Assembly: GCA_025362495.1 (NCBI GenBank)
Contig: JANYGI010000136.1
Coordinates: 1-64,000, forward strand
From: Byssovorax sp.
GTDB taxonomy: Bacteria; Myxococcota_A; Polyangia; Polyangiales; Polyangiaceae
Length of the DNA stretch: 64,000 bases
Direction of reading: 5' to 3'
Shown: positions 17,529 through 26,122 of the stretch, piece by piece
How positions within the stretch are numbered: position 1 is the stretch's first letter
Layout of the letters: each line of letters begins with the position of its first letter
Program-made: the position numbers and the translations under genes
Notes under the pieces: model-generated
Told to the model about the DNA's origin: nothing
What the model saw: only the letters and a program-made list of their open reading frames with translations
Database searches by the model: none

Positions 17529-19864
17529 CCGGCGAGCCTCCACACGGCGAGCGCGACGTGGAGCACGAGCATCGCAGTGGCCACGCCGAACGTGACGACG
17601 TGGAGCGGGAGGCCGACGCGCATCGCGACGAAGAGAAAGCGCTGCGCCGGCAGGGCGCGGAGCTCGACCACGATGCGGATCAGCTCGGCGAGGCCGGCGA
17701 GGCGCTCCTGCCCGCGGCCTTCGAGGACGACGTCGATGCGCGCGCGGAGGGCGTGCTCTTCCTCGCGCAGACGACGCCCCGAGACGATCAGCGCCAGCGG
17801 GCCGAGCGAGCTCTTGGCGTAGGGCACGAGGACGCGCTCGAAGAGCTTCTTGACGAGATCGCTCTTGCCGCTCACGTCGCGGTAGAGCCGATCCGAGAGC
17901 TCGCGACGGGCCGCGACGAAGTCCTCGGGGAGGGCCGCGCTGCGCTCGATCCGCGCGAGACGCGCCGGGAGGATCCGGTACGTGAGCGCCGTCCACGCGC
18001 CTGCGATCGAGGTGACGAAGAGCGCGAGCGCCAGCGCGCCGCCGTGGCCTGCGCGCGCCCACGGAGGCCAAGGCGCGTGCGCGAGCGCGAGGCCGAGCGT
18101 GACCAGGCCGAGCGCGAGGTGGGCCGTGAGCTGCGGGCGAACCACGCTTCGAACCGGCGCTTCGGCGCGGGGCGCGGGCGCTTCACCGACCTTCGCGCGA
18201 GGCTTCATCCAGCCGCGGATCCGGCGCTTGGGGATGGCGTACGCGAGCAGGAGCAGCATGCCGAGCGCCGCGGCGATGCCGGCGCCGAGGCCGACGCCGC
18301 GACCCGGTCCCCAGAGCAGACGCGCCTGCATCACCGCGCCCGCGAGGCCGATCCCCGCGGCAGCGACGGCCGCGCCGGCGACGAGGAACGGGCCGCGCTC
18401 GCGCGATCCCGCGGCGCGATCCGGCGTGGATCCGCGGAGCACGGCGCGCACGTCGGCGATCTCTTCCGCCGGGTTGAGGCGAAAGATCGCGCCCGTCGGG
18501 CAGGCCTGCACGCACGCGGGGCCCTCGTAGCCGCGGCAGAGATCGCACTTCACCGCGAGCTCGGCGTACTCGCCCGGGCCGCCTTGAGGCCGCAGCGCCG
18601 CGACCGGGCGCACGGCCATCTGGATGTTGTCCCAGGGGCAGGCCTTCGCGCAGGCGCCGCAGCCGGTGCAGAGCTCTTCGCGGATGAAGACCTCGCCCGC
18701 GGGATCGCGGCCGATCGCGCCGGTCGGGCAATCGACCATGCACGCCGGGTTCTCGCAGTGCTGGCAGGAGTTCGGCAGCATGAGCTGCTGCGGCGCCGAG
18801 GCCTCGCCGCCGCGGTCCTCGGCGTCGTCGACGCGGGCCACCATCTTGTCGCCGCGGCGCACGAGGCGCGCCGTGCCGTACAGGTCGGCGCAGGCCCACG
18901 CGCAGTGGCCGCAGCGCACGCACGACTCGAGATCGATCACCAGGAGCGAGCGCGCGACCTGGAGGCGGTAGAGATCGCGGAACACGTGCTGGGTCGCGTT
19001 CTTCGCGGCGGCGGCGACGACCAGCTGCTGCGCGGCCTGCTGATCGGCGGCGATGCGGCCGAGGCTCGGCAGGAGCGCGGGGTGGGCGGCGGCGAGCTCG
19101 CGAAACACTTTTGCAGGCACCGCGAGCAGCACCGACGGCCCGCCGGCGACGGCGCTCGTCGTGCGCGGCGTGCGCTCCACGACCTCGGCGTCGCCGAAGA
19201 AATCGCCGCGGCCGAGGTAGGCGCGGACGCGGAGGCGATCGCCGTCCTCGGTCTGGATCTGCACCATGCCGTCGGCGATGAGGAACAGCTCCGTCGCGGC
19301 GTCGCCCTGGCGATACACCGGCTCGCCGCGCGCGACGCGGCGGTGAACGACGGTGTCGAGCAGGACGTCGAGATCACGCGGCGGCAGGTCGCGCGTGAAG
19401 GCCAGCGTGCCGAGCAGATCGCGCGTGGCGCTCCGGAGGAGCGCGCGCTCGAGGCGATCGGCGATCTCGGCCTTGCCCGATCGCGCGGCGGCGCGGCGAA
19501 AAATGTGGACGGGGATCTCGGCGACACGCGCGCGCTCGGTCGCGGTGGCCGTCGCGCGCCGGCCGAGGCCGACGGTCGACTCTTCGCCGAACGACTCGCC
19601 GGGACCGGCCGCGCGGAGATCACTCTCGCGATCGTCACCGCGGCGCACGGCGCGGAGCGCGACATTCCCCGAGGCCACGATGAAGAACGACGCACCCTCG
19701 TCGCCCGAGCGATACACCGTGGCGCCCGCGTTGAAGTCGCGCAGGCGTCCGGCCTCGGCGATCTCGCGGCGCGCGCGGGCGTCGAGGCCGCGCAGCACGG
19801 GCGCGTCGAACACCATCGCGGGCCACGCGGCCGGGGCGTCGGGATCGCTCGCGCGCGGATCCAT
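17525..19864 (-). CDS. Double cNMP-binding / four-cluster ferredoxin / membrane protein
   Basis: A 779-residue protein. Two cyclic-nucleotide-binding-type domains come first (about 18-130 and 155-260), seen as GDEGASFFIVASG and GDFFGDAEVV. An HybA/NrfC-like ferredoxin region (about 310-460) follows with four Cys groups: CVRCGHCAWAC, CQHC..PACMVDCP, CTGCGACAKACP and CDLC...CVQACP. After that come two helices near 493-545, further helices near 590-640, and a last one near 755-775. The layout suggests an electron carrier that binds a membrane quinol or heme subunit and is gated by a small ligand. The PRSA-type arginine of true cNMP domains is not obvious, so the ligand may differ. It shares one base (TGATG) with the upstream stop and four with the downstream start. 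Confidence 0.85.
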   Translation of the reverse strand: MDPRASDPDAPAAWPAMVFDAPVLRGLDARARREIAEAGRLRDFNAGATVYRSGDEGASFFIVASGNVALRAVRRGDDRESDLRAAGPGESFGEESTVGLGRRATATATERARVAEIPVHIFRRAAARSGKAEIADRLERALLRSATRDLLGTLAFTRDLPPRDLDVLLDTVVHRRVARGEPVYRQGDAATELFLIADGMVQIQTEDGDRLRVRAYLGRGDFFGDAEVVERTPRTTSAVAGGPSVLLAVPAKVFRELAAAHPALLPSLGRIAADQQAAQQLVVAAAAKNATQHVFRDLYRLQVARSLLVIDLESCVRCGHCAWACADLYGTARLVRRGDKMVARVDDAEDRGGEASAPQQLMLPNSCQHCENPACMVDCPTGAIGRDPAGEVFIREELCTGCGACAKACPWDNIQMAVRPVAALRPQGGPGEYAELAVKCDLCRGYEGPACVQACPTGAIFRLNPAEEIADVRAVLRGSTPDRAAGSRERGPFLVAGAAVAAAGIGLAGAVMQARLLWGPGRGVGLGAGIAAALGMLLLLAYAIPKRRIRGWMKPRAKVGEAPAPRAEAPVRSVVRPQLTAHLALGLVTLGLALAHAPWPPWARAGHGGALALALFVTSIAGAWTALTYRILPARLARIERSAALPEDFVAARRELSDRLYRDVSGKSDLVKKLFERVLVPYAKSSLGPLALIVSGRRLREEEHALRARIDVVLEGRGQERLAGLAELIRIVVELRALPAQRFLFVAMRVGLPLHVVTFGVATAMLVLHVALAVWRLAG

Positions 19865-22800
19865 CAGCGGACCTCGGTCGTGGCGCGGGCGAGCTCGACG
19901 ATCTCCAGGCGCGACAGCATCTCGTCGGTGACGAGCGGCCCGTTCGGCCGGAGCCCGCGCCGCGCCTGCTCGCGCTCGTAGCCGATGAACGCCTTGACGA
20001 GGAACGGCGGAAACGCCCTGAAAAGAAGCCTCGCCTCGATCCTGAACGGGCCTCGACGACCCGCGAGCGGCAGCTCGTACGTGTACCGGAGCGGCACGCC
20101 AGGGGGCATCGAGCGGGTGTCGATGATCGAGTCGGGCCCCTTCAGGAGCCCGCGCGACGCGTCGAGCGCGCCCACCGGGAAATACGTTTCGAACAGCGCG
20201 TTGAGGCCGGTGAGGTTCGAGCGGCACTCGCCGGTGTCGAGATCGTAGTCGCCGTCGACGAAGCGATCGGCGCGGTGCGCGAGCTGATCCGGGAGCGCCT
20301 CGCAGCGACCGTCCGCGCCGATGGTCCCGATGCAGCGCACGCAGCGGAGGAAGCCGTTCTGGAAGTTGATCAGGCCGCGCCCGCGGAACGCCGTCCCGCC
20401 GAGGATCGGCGGAGGCTGCCACAGCGGGACGTCGGCGCCGTCGCGCACGTCGGCGCCGAAGAGGCCTTGCGGGCGGCCGCGGCCGTCGCGGAGATCGCCG
20501 CGCACGTCGACGCGCTCGAAGACCTTGTCGTGGAGATCCTCGTCGTTGCGATCGACGCGGCCGACCTCGTAGATCACGCGGCCGTCGCCGTCGCGCACCG
20601 CGAGGTGGACCCAGAACTCGCGCTCCTGGCTGAAGCCGGCGGGCACGCGGTGACCGGCGCCGGTGTTCTCGAGATCGACCGGGATCGTCAGCGTCGATCC
20701 CGCGGCGCTCGCGCTCCCGACGGCGAAGTGAAACGTGTGCCGGAGCAGCAAATCGCGGCGCTTGCGCGCCGACAGGGGGAGCCCGTGGAGATCGACGGTG
20801 GGCTCGTCGACGAGGGCCTCGGGGAACTCGCGCGAGAGCGGCACGTCGACGCCGGAGAAGTAGTGCGTGACCACGTCGCCGATGCTCTCGGCGTTGTCGG
20901 CGGCGCGGCCCTTCGGGAACGTACCCGGCGCGCGGGCGACGAAATGCGTCCCCTTCGGGCACTCGGGATCGGCGGCGTCGCCTGCGTTTTCCGGCTCGTT
21001 GTGCTCGCAGGTGCCGGGGTACTGGCTCATGTGGCAGCCCTGGCAGGTGGCGGCGGGGCGGCCGGCGCGCTCCTCGGTCTTCGCCCACGCGGCCCACTCC
21101 GAGTACGCGTTGCGCAGGCGCTTGAAGTGCTCGCCCGCGCGCGCGACGCCGAGCGTGTCGGTGCCGAAGAGGCGCACGTCGTGGCAGCTCCCGCAGAACT
21201 CGCTCGACGCCAGGTAGGCCTTCGTGGCGCGAGGCGTGCGCTGGTGCGCGTCGCCCGGCACGAGGTCGCCGCCCTTGTGCACCGAAGCGCTCAGAAAATA
21301 GCTCGGATCGATCTGGTAGCCGCTGTTGCCGATCCCGGTGAGCCCGAGCGCGTCCTCGGGCCTGGCCGCGAAGACGGCCCCTGTGAGGAACGACGTCCAC
21401 GTCGGGTTGCCCTCGTAGCCGCGCGATCCGCGGGCGCCGACCGGGCCGTGGACCTGGTGGCAGAGGCCGCACGAGATGCCTTCCATGCTGCGATCGCCGA
21501 GCAGATCGCGCACCGGCAGCCGGCTGCGAGCGTCGCCGCCGGCGCGGCCGTCCCACGGCGGCAAGCCGATGTCCGTCTTCTCGGCGGGGCTGTGGCAGTT
21601 GACGCACCAGTGCTCGCCGCCCGATCCGGTGATGGCGATCCGCGTCTGCGGATCCCGGCAGGCCGTGGCGGCGTCGACGCGGCGGAGGATCCCCGCGCCG
21701 CCCGGGCACGTGTCCTCGCGACCGACCTGCTCTTCGATCAGGCTCTCGAGCGCGTTGAACAGCGGGCTCTTCACGGCGTGCGCCATCACCGATCGACGCC
21801 ACTCCGAAGCCTGCCGCGCGTGGCATGACGCGCAGTCGGCCGCGCCGGTGTGAGCCGCGGTGAGGGGCGCGCCCGAGGCCACGGTGATGGTCTTCGGAGC
21901 CGCGGGCGCCGGCGCGAGCATCGCGAGAGCCGCGAGCGCGACCGCCGCGCCGGCGCCGATCGGCCAGAGCGGCGCGAGCCACGCGAGAGGCCGTTTCGCC
22001 TTCGGAACAGGGCGATCCGCGCGCTCGCGATCGATCGACGGCGACGCCGCGCGGGCCGCCGAGTCGACCTTCTCGCGGGTCTTCGCGCGGGCCTCGGGCA
22101 GCGTCTTCGGGCGCCGCGTCTCGTCGAGGAACGCCTCGAGATCGAGGGCGATCGCCGCGGCCGTCGCCGGCCTCTGCGCGGCGTCGGGATCGAGCAGCCG
22201 CAGCGCGAGGCTCTGCAGGCCCGACGGCAGCGCCGAGGCCACCGCGGGCGCGAACGGGGCGGCCTCGCGGTGCGCCGCCTCGCGCAGCGCGTGACGCAGC
22301 CCCGCGCCCGCGAACGGGTGCTCCCCCGACAGCAGCCGATAGAGCACGAGGCCCACGGCGTAGCGGTTCGCGGCGCTGTCCCACGGCGCCCCGTCGGCCT
22401 GCGCGGGCGGCGTCCACAGCGGCGAGAGATCCGTCGGCGCGCGCGCCACCGAGTCGGCAGCGCCGACCATCGCCGCGACGAGCGCCGCCGCGGAGAGCAG
22501 CGCGCCCGCGGGCTCGAGCACCACGACCGACTCCGGCACGACGGCCCCTGGAAACAGGCTCGCCTTCTCGCACGCCGCGAGCGCCCGCGTGATCCCGAGC
22601 GTGATCGCCACCGCCTCGCGCCACGGGGTCGGCGCCTTGCGCGCGCGCAGCAGCTCCGCGAGCGTCGACTTGCTCGTGTTCCGCACCAGCCACACGCCGT
22701 CGCCGTCGATCCCCGCGTCGAGGAAGCCACCCACGCCCGCTGCGCCGAGGCGCTGCAGGCGCACGGCGACAGCTTCGTCCGTCAGGGCGAGCTGCCACAG

Positions 22801-22935
22801 CTCGCGGCCCGCGCCGCACGCCCACCGCGTCGCGCGACCGAGCGGCGACAGCGAGGCTCCCGCGACGTGGCCCGAGGCCTCGGCGCTCTGCCGTCGCAGC
22901 GCGACCATCTCGCCGGAGCCACGCTGCCCGCTCAC
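19864..22935 (-). CDS. Pseudokinase-transmembrane-pentaheme cytochrome c fusion
   Basis: A 1023-residue protein joining two unrelated halves. Residues 1-280 follow a protein kinase fold: subdomain IX-XI features such as NRYAVGLVLYRLLSGEHPF and the LLDPDAAQRP segment are clear. The glycine loop, VAIK lysine, HRD and DFG motifs are all absent, so it should be catalytically dead. A single helix lies at about 318-345. The outer part has five CXXCH hemes at C368, C444, C489, C581 and C631, and an immunoglobulin-like domain with NTGAGHRVPAGF, a motif of extracytoplasmic multiheme cytochromes. The GTG start overlaps the upstream kinase stop (GTGA). The inside pseudokinase probably docks or reports on the neighbouring kinase, but this is inference. 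Confidence 0.85.
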   Translation of the reverse strand: MSGQRGSGEMVALRRQSAEASGHVAGASLSPLGRATRWACGAGRELWQLALTDEAVAVRLQRLGAAGVGGFLDAGIDGDGVWLVRNTSKSTLAELLRARKAPTPWREAVAITLGITRALAACEKASLFPGAVVPESVVVLEPAGALLSAAALVAAMVGAADSVARAPTDLSPLWTPPAQADGAPWDSAANRYAVGLVLYRLLSGEHPFAGAGLRHALREAAHREAAPFAPAVASALPSGLQSLALRLLDPDAAQRPATAAAIALDLEAFLDETRRPKTLPEARAKTREKVDSAARAASPSIDRERADRPVPKAKRPLAWLAPLWPIGAGAAVALAALAMLAPAPAAPKTITVASGAPLTAAHTGAADCASCHARQASEWRRSVMAHAVKSPLFNALESLIEEQVGREDTCPGGAGILRRVDAATACRDPQTRIAITGSGGEHWCVNCHSPAEKTDIGLPPWDGRAGGDARSRLPVRDLLGDRSMEGISCGLCHQVHGPVGARGSRGYEGNPTWTSFLTGAVFAARPEDALGLTGIGNSGYQIDPSYFLSASVHKGGDLVPGDAHQRTPRATKAYLASSEFCGSCHDVRLFGTDTLGVARAGEHFKRLRNAYSEWAAWAKTEERAGRPAATCQGCHMSQYPGTCEHNEPENAGDAADPECPKGTHFVARAPGTFPKGRAADNAESIGDVVTHYFSGVDVPLSREFPEALVDEPTVDLHGLPLSARKRRDLLLRHTFHFAVGSASAAGSTLTIPVDLENTGAGHRVPAGFSQEREFWVHLAVRDGDGRVIYEVGRVDRNDEDLHDKVFERVDVRGDLRDGRGRPQGLFGADVRDGADVPLWQPPPILGGTAFRGRGLINFQNGFLRCVRCIGTIGADGRCEALPDQLAHRADRFVDGDYDLDTGECRSNLTGLNALFETYFPVGALDASRGLLKGPDSIIDTRSMPPGVPLRYTYELPLAGRRGPFRIEARLLFRAFPPFLVKAFIGYEREQARRGLRPNGPLVTDEMLSRLEIVELARATTEVR

Positions 22936-24167
22936 CGCTTGTTCGGGCTCCGGGGCGGCGGCGGTTGCCCGATCGACGCCGTCGGTCCACCGCTCGGAAC
23001 GTCGACCGGCGCGCTGGTCGATCGCACCACGTAGGCGCCGATGCCGGCGAGCAACGACAGCGCCACCACGACCGCAATCGCGATCTTGGTGGGCACGTCG
23101 CGCGGCCGGTCCATCTGATCGACGAGGGCGATCGTGTCGGCGCGCTCGACCGGCTTCGGCGCCTCGGCGCGAGCCACGGGAGCGCGATCGTCACGGGGTG
23201 GGGCGCTCACCGCGGCGGCCCTCTCGCTCTCGGCCTTGACGCTCACCGCGGGCGACGACCCTGAGCGCGACGGAGCGCGCTGCGGCGTCAACGTCGAGCC
23301 CGCGCCCGATCCGGTGCGGCCGGCGCCCGACGCGCGACCCACCGGCGCGACCGCGGTCTGGAACGGCTCCAGCCGCTCGATCACGTCCTCCGCGAGGTAC
23401 GGCCTGTCCTCCGGCGCCTTCTCCAGGAGCTGAAACAGGAGCTGCTCGACCCCGCGCGGGAGCCCGCCGCGCACCGCGTCCGGCAGGGGCGGCGGCTCGG
23501 CCGTGCACTGCAAATTCAAGAGCTGCCGCGGCGAGGCCGACTGGAACGGCGGCACGCCCGCGATGAGCTCGTAGAAGATCAGCCCGAGGCAGTAGAGATC
23601 GCTCCGGTGATCGATGGTGTGCGCGTCGATCTGCTCGGGGCTCATGTACTGGAGCGTGCCCACGCTCTGGGTGTTGGTCTGGTTCAGCGCCTCGATCACC
23701 TTGGCGATGCCGAAGTCCATCACCTTCACCGCGCCGTCGCTGAGCACCATGATGTTCTCGGGCTTCAGATCCCGGTGAATGATCGGCGGCTCCTGCCCGT
23801 GCGCGGCCGCGAGGGCGCCGGCGATCGCCGCGATGATCCGCACGGCCTCGCTCCACACGAGCCGCGTCTCGGCGGCGAGCACCTGCCGGAGCGTCTTGCC
23901 GTCGAGGAGCTCGAGCACCATCACGAGCTCGCCCGCGACCTCGATGCTGGCCAGGCTCCGGACGATGTTGGGGTGCTCGAGGTGCGCGAGGATCTGCATC
24001 TCGTTCAGGAACAGGCGGCGCCCCTGCTCGCTCCTCGCCAGCTCCGGGTGCAGCACCTTGAGGGCGACGCGCCGCTTCGAGAGCCGCTCCTCGGCCTCGT
24101 AGACCTTGCCCATGCCTCCCTCGCCGATGAGGCGGCGAACGAGGTAATCCCCAAGCTCCTCGACCAT
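22932..24167 (-). CDS. Hanks-type Ser/Thr kinase with C-terminal membrane helix
   Basis: A 411-residue kinase and first gene of the redox operon. The kinase domain has G-loop GEGGMGKV (15-22), Lys 37, HRDLKPEN (131-138), DFG (151-153) and the MSPEQ activation segment, so it should be active. Residues 280-360 are a Ser/Ala/Arg-rich linker, and a helix at about 364-385 (IAIAVVVALSLLAGIGAYVV) anchors it with a short outer tail. I chose the ATG at 24167 because GGAGA lies 8 bases upstream; a start 21 codons earlier is possible. Its stop overlaps the next gene's GTG, so the kinase and the pseudokinase-cytochrome are made together. Confidence 0.88.
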   Translation of the reverse strand: MVEELGDYLVRRLIGEGGMGKVYEAEERLSKRRVALKVLHPELARSEQGRRLFLNEMQILAHLEHPNIVRSLASIEVAGELVMVLELLDGKTLRQVLAAETRLVWSEAVRIIAAIAGALAAAHGQEPPIIHRDLKPENIMVLSDGAVKVMDFGIAKVIEALNQTNTQSVGTLQYMSPEQIDAHTIDHRSDLYCLGLIFYELIAGVPPFQSASPRQLLNLQCTAEPPPLPDAVRGGLPRGVEQLLFQLLEKAPEDRPYLAEDVIERLEPFQTAVAPVGRASGAGRTGSGAGSTLTPQRAPSRSGSSPAVSVKAESERAAAVSAPPRDDRAPVARAEAPKPVERADTIALVDQMDRPRDVPTKIAIAVVVALSLLAGIGAYVVRSTSAPVDVPSGGPTASIGQPPPPRSPNKR

Positions 24168-24352
24168 CCCGACCGTCTCCTCGAGCCCCGCTCGGGCGCC
24201 GCATTCAGCGACGCTGCAGGCAGGGCCCACTACTACGTACGGAGAGCCCGAACGACTTACACCTGAAATGCGAATGCTCCGGGACGAATGGCCGGAGTCG
24301 CCGCCCCGGAGCGCGTGCCCGTCCGCCCGAAATGGTGTAGCCCCTGTGCTTC

Positions 24353-24964
24353 ATGGTGAAGCTCGCCTCGCAGGCCGCGCTGGTCGTCGCCCTCGCCGCC
24401 GCGCTCGGTTCCGGCTGCAATCACGCCGCGTCCGAGCCCGACGGACCCACGACGCAGCCGACCGCCGCCCCGTCCCTGCCCCCGGTGGTCTGGGACACGC
24501 CCGGGAGCTGGACGACCGTGAACGCCCCCAACGCCCCGCGATCCGGCGCGAAGAAGGCCTCGTACAACGTCCCCAAGGCCGGCAACGACAAGGAGGAGGC
24601 CGAGGTCCTCGTCACCTTCAACGGCTCGGGAAATAAAGGCGATCCGGCCACGACCTACAAGGAGTGGTTCGACCAGTTCGACGGCAACCTCGGCCCGTCG
24701 GCCAAGCGCGAAGAGTTCGTCAACGGCCACGGCCTCTCGATCGAGACGGTGGAGATCGCGGGCACGTACAAGGTCGCCCTGGCGCCCCCGGTCGGCCCGC
24801 AGAAGAAGTCGGCCGTGCAGATGGTGAAGAACAACTTTCGCCTCGTCGGGGCGGTCGTGAAGACGACCGATCGCGGCAACTGGTTCTTCAAGCTCACCGG
24901 CCCCGACGAGACGGTGCAGTCGGCGCGGTCGGCGCTGCGATCCTTGCTCGAATCGGCCCGGTAG
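24353..24964 (+). CDS. Lipoprotein of unknown function
   Basis: A 203-residue lipoprotein with a signal peptide ending at GSGC and a Thr/Pro-rich stretch after it. The globular part (residues 45-200) contains WTTVNAPNAPRSG, YNVPKAGNDKEEAEVLV and TYKVALAPPVG segments, which look like a small beta-rich domain seen in other myxobacterial lipoproteins. I cannot name the family. It is divergent from the redox operon (185 bases) and could share its regulatory region, where CTCCGG (24277-24282) and CCGGAG (24292-24297) form a small inverted repeat. Confidence 0.75.
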   Translation: MVKLASQAALVVALAAALGSGCNHAASEPDGPTTQPTAAPSLPPVVWDTPGSWTTVNAPNAPRSGAKKASYNVPKAGNDKEEAEVLVTFNGSGNKGDPATTYKEWFDQFDGNLGPSAKREEFVNGHGLSIETVEIAGTYKVALAPPVGPQKKSAVQMVKNNFRLVGAVVKTTDRGNWFFKLTGPDETVQSARSALRSLLESAR

Positions 24965-24968
24965 CGGC

Positions 24969-25736
24969 TCAGCGCTTCACGCCCTGGATGGGCGCGATGG
25001 GCGGGATGGGCGCGGCCGGCGCGATGGGTGAGCGCTCGACGGTCGCCGTCGGCAGCCGCTTGGTGGTCTTGAGCGGCGTCGGCGCGACGTCGTTCGGCGG
25101 AGGCGGCGCCGGCTGCGCGACGGGCGGCGGATCTCTCGGGGCCGGGTCGGAGGTGTCCGGCATGTACGGAGCTGCGCCCATGGTCGGAGTCAGCTCCGGC
25201 TCGCCCCTCGTGGAGCCCATCGTCTGCTGCGCCGCCATCCGGAGCAGCACCCCCGCCGCGAGGAGGCCGCCGCCCACCGCCGCGATTGCCGCCTTGCGCC
25301 GCCGCTTGCGCTTCACGCCGACGGGGCAATCGCTGGTGAGCACCGTTCCATCGGCGCGCTTGTAGAGCCGCACGCAGACGTCGCTGGTGCGCTCGCGCAT
25401 GAAGGCTTCGGCCTCGTCGCGCGGCATGGCCGAGAGGTTGAAGACGTCTTTCTGGCAGCTCGTGCAGAAGCGGGCGCGATCGTCGCCGATCATCTCGTCC
25501 CATTTCGCCGTGCACGGGCTGGCGATCTGGATGCTCTCCAGCAGCGGCAGCGCGCGGCGGGCGGCGCGGCCCTCGAGCTTCTTGGCGACGTCGGCGACCT
25601 CCTTCGCCAGCCGCGCCTCGGAGGCCTTGAGCTCGTCCAGCTCCCGGGTCTTGGTCTGCACGGAGGTCAGCTCCTCGGACAGCGAAGCGTGACGGGCCTG
25701 GAGGGCGTCGGTGTCATCGCGGTAGGGCGTCGTCAT
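24969..25736 (-). CDS. Zinc-ribbon-like membrane protein, paralogue A
   Basis: A 255-residue protein. A coiled-coil stretch (residues 10-60) precedes a Cys-rich domain (about 65-140) with SPCTAKWDEMIGD, FCTSCQKDVFNLSAMPRDEA and later DVCVRLYKR..SDCPVG. This pattern is a recurrent bacterial domain that looks zinc-binding. A basic stretch KRKRRRKA precedes one helix, then a Pro-rich tail ends the protein. The start is the ATG at 25736, with the longer frame upstream of it unlike the paralogue. A second, nearly identical gene lies at 30201-30935, so the two come from a recent duplication or exchange. Function unknown. Confidence 0.8.
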   Translation of the reverse strand: MTTPYRDDTDALQARHASLSEELTSVQTKTRELDELKASEARLAKEVADVAKKLEGRAARRALPLLESIQIASPCTAKWDEMIGDDRARFCTSCQKDVFNLSAMPRDEAEAFMRERTSDVCVRLYKRADGTVLTSDCPVGVKRKRRRKAAIAAVGGGLLAAGVLLRMAAQQTMGSTRGEPELTPTMGAAPYMPDTSDPAPRDPPPVAQPAPPPPNDVAPTPLKTTKRLPTATVERSPIAPAAPIPPIAPIQGVKR

Positions 25737-26122
25737 GGGTCGCGGTCCGACGGACGACCCCGGGGAAAGATTTGTTGCCCCGCCCAACAAGATGGATCGA
25801 TCCGTCTCCGGGCTACCGGCTCTCCAGCCGGGAGACGGCCCGGTACCGTGTTCTTGTGGACGTGGGTCCAGAGGGAGACGATCGGCGATCGTGTTTCCGG
25901 GGCCAGCGGTCCAGCGGGAGACGACCGGCAACCGTCGTAGTCGTGGAGCGCGCCGTGCTGGTCGCGCTGGGGAATGAGGACAGCAGGTATCGGATCAACG
26001 ATCTCGATCGCCTGGTCGCCGACGCTCCAGGTCTCAGCGCGGGCCCGCCGCAGCCTGGTCTCGTTCGTCGCGCGGCGCTCGGCGGAGCGCCCCGCCGCCC
26101 CTCCCGTGATAAGGTCCAGCTC
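25737..26122. other. Gene-free stretch with hairpin and three imperfect repeats
   Basis: No coding region is supported here. It holds a stem-loop at 25802-25838: CCGTCTCC pairs with GGAGACGG, and CGGCT with AGCCG inside. It also holds three imperfect copies of a roughly 43-base unit that start TCCAG at 25823, 25867 and 25910, each followed by GGGAGACG. It separates the paralogue-A gene (minus) from the Uma2 gene (plus), so it must also hold their promoters. Confidence 0.5.
25823..25952. repeat. Three imperfect ~43-bp tandem repeats
   Basis: Units begin at 25823, 25867 and 25910 (period 44 then 43). Each shares TCCAG, a following GGGAGACG and a CGG...CGT stretch. The spacers between shared parts differ, so this is not a clean CRISPR or satellite. 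The first unit lies inside the hairpin arm described for this intergenic region. Confidence 0.5.

Noticed and set aside
17529-18071. N-terminal extension of the tetraheme-ferredoxin-flavin protein
   Set aside because: The residues before MSGRDP are Arg/Ala-rich and lie inside the neighbouring gene in another frame. The ATGA overlap gives a better start.
17525-23194. An apparent 1889-residue reading frame spanning three genes
   Set aside because: Only the part up to 19864 is protein-like. The upstream half is Arg/Pro/Ala-rich and antisense-like in composition, and the region is better explained by the pseudokinase-cytochrome gene in another frame.
25823-25952. A small CRISPR array
   Set aside because: Only three units, the repeats differ from each other, and no constant repeat/variable spacer pattern or cas gene is seen.
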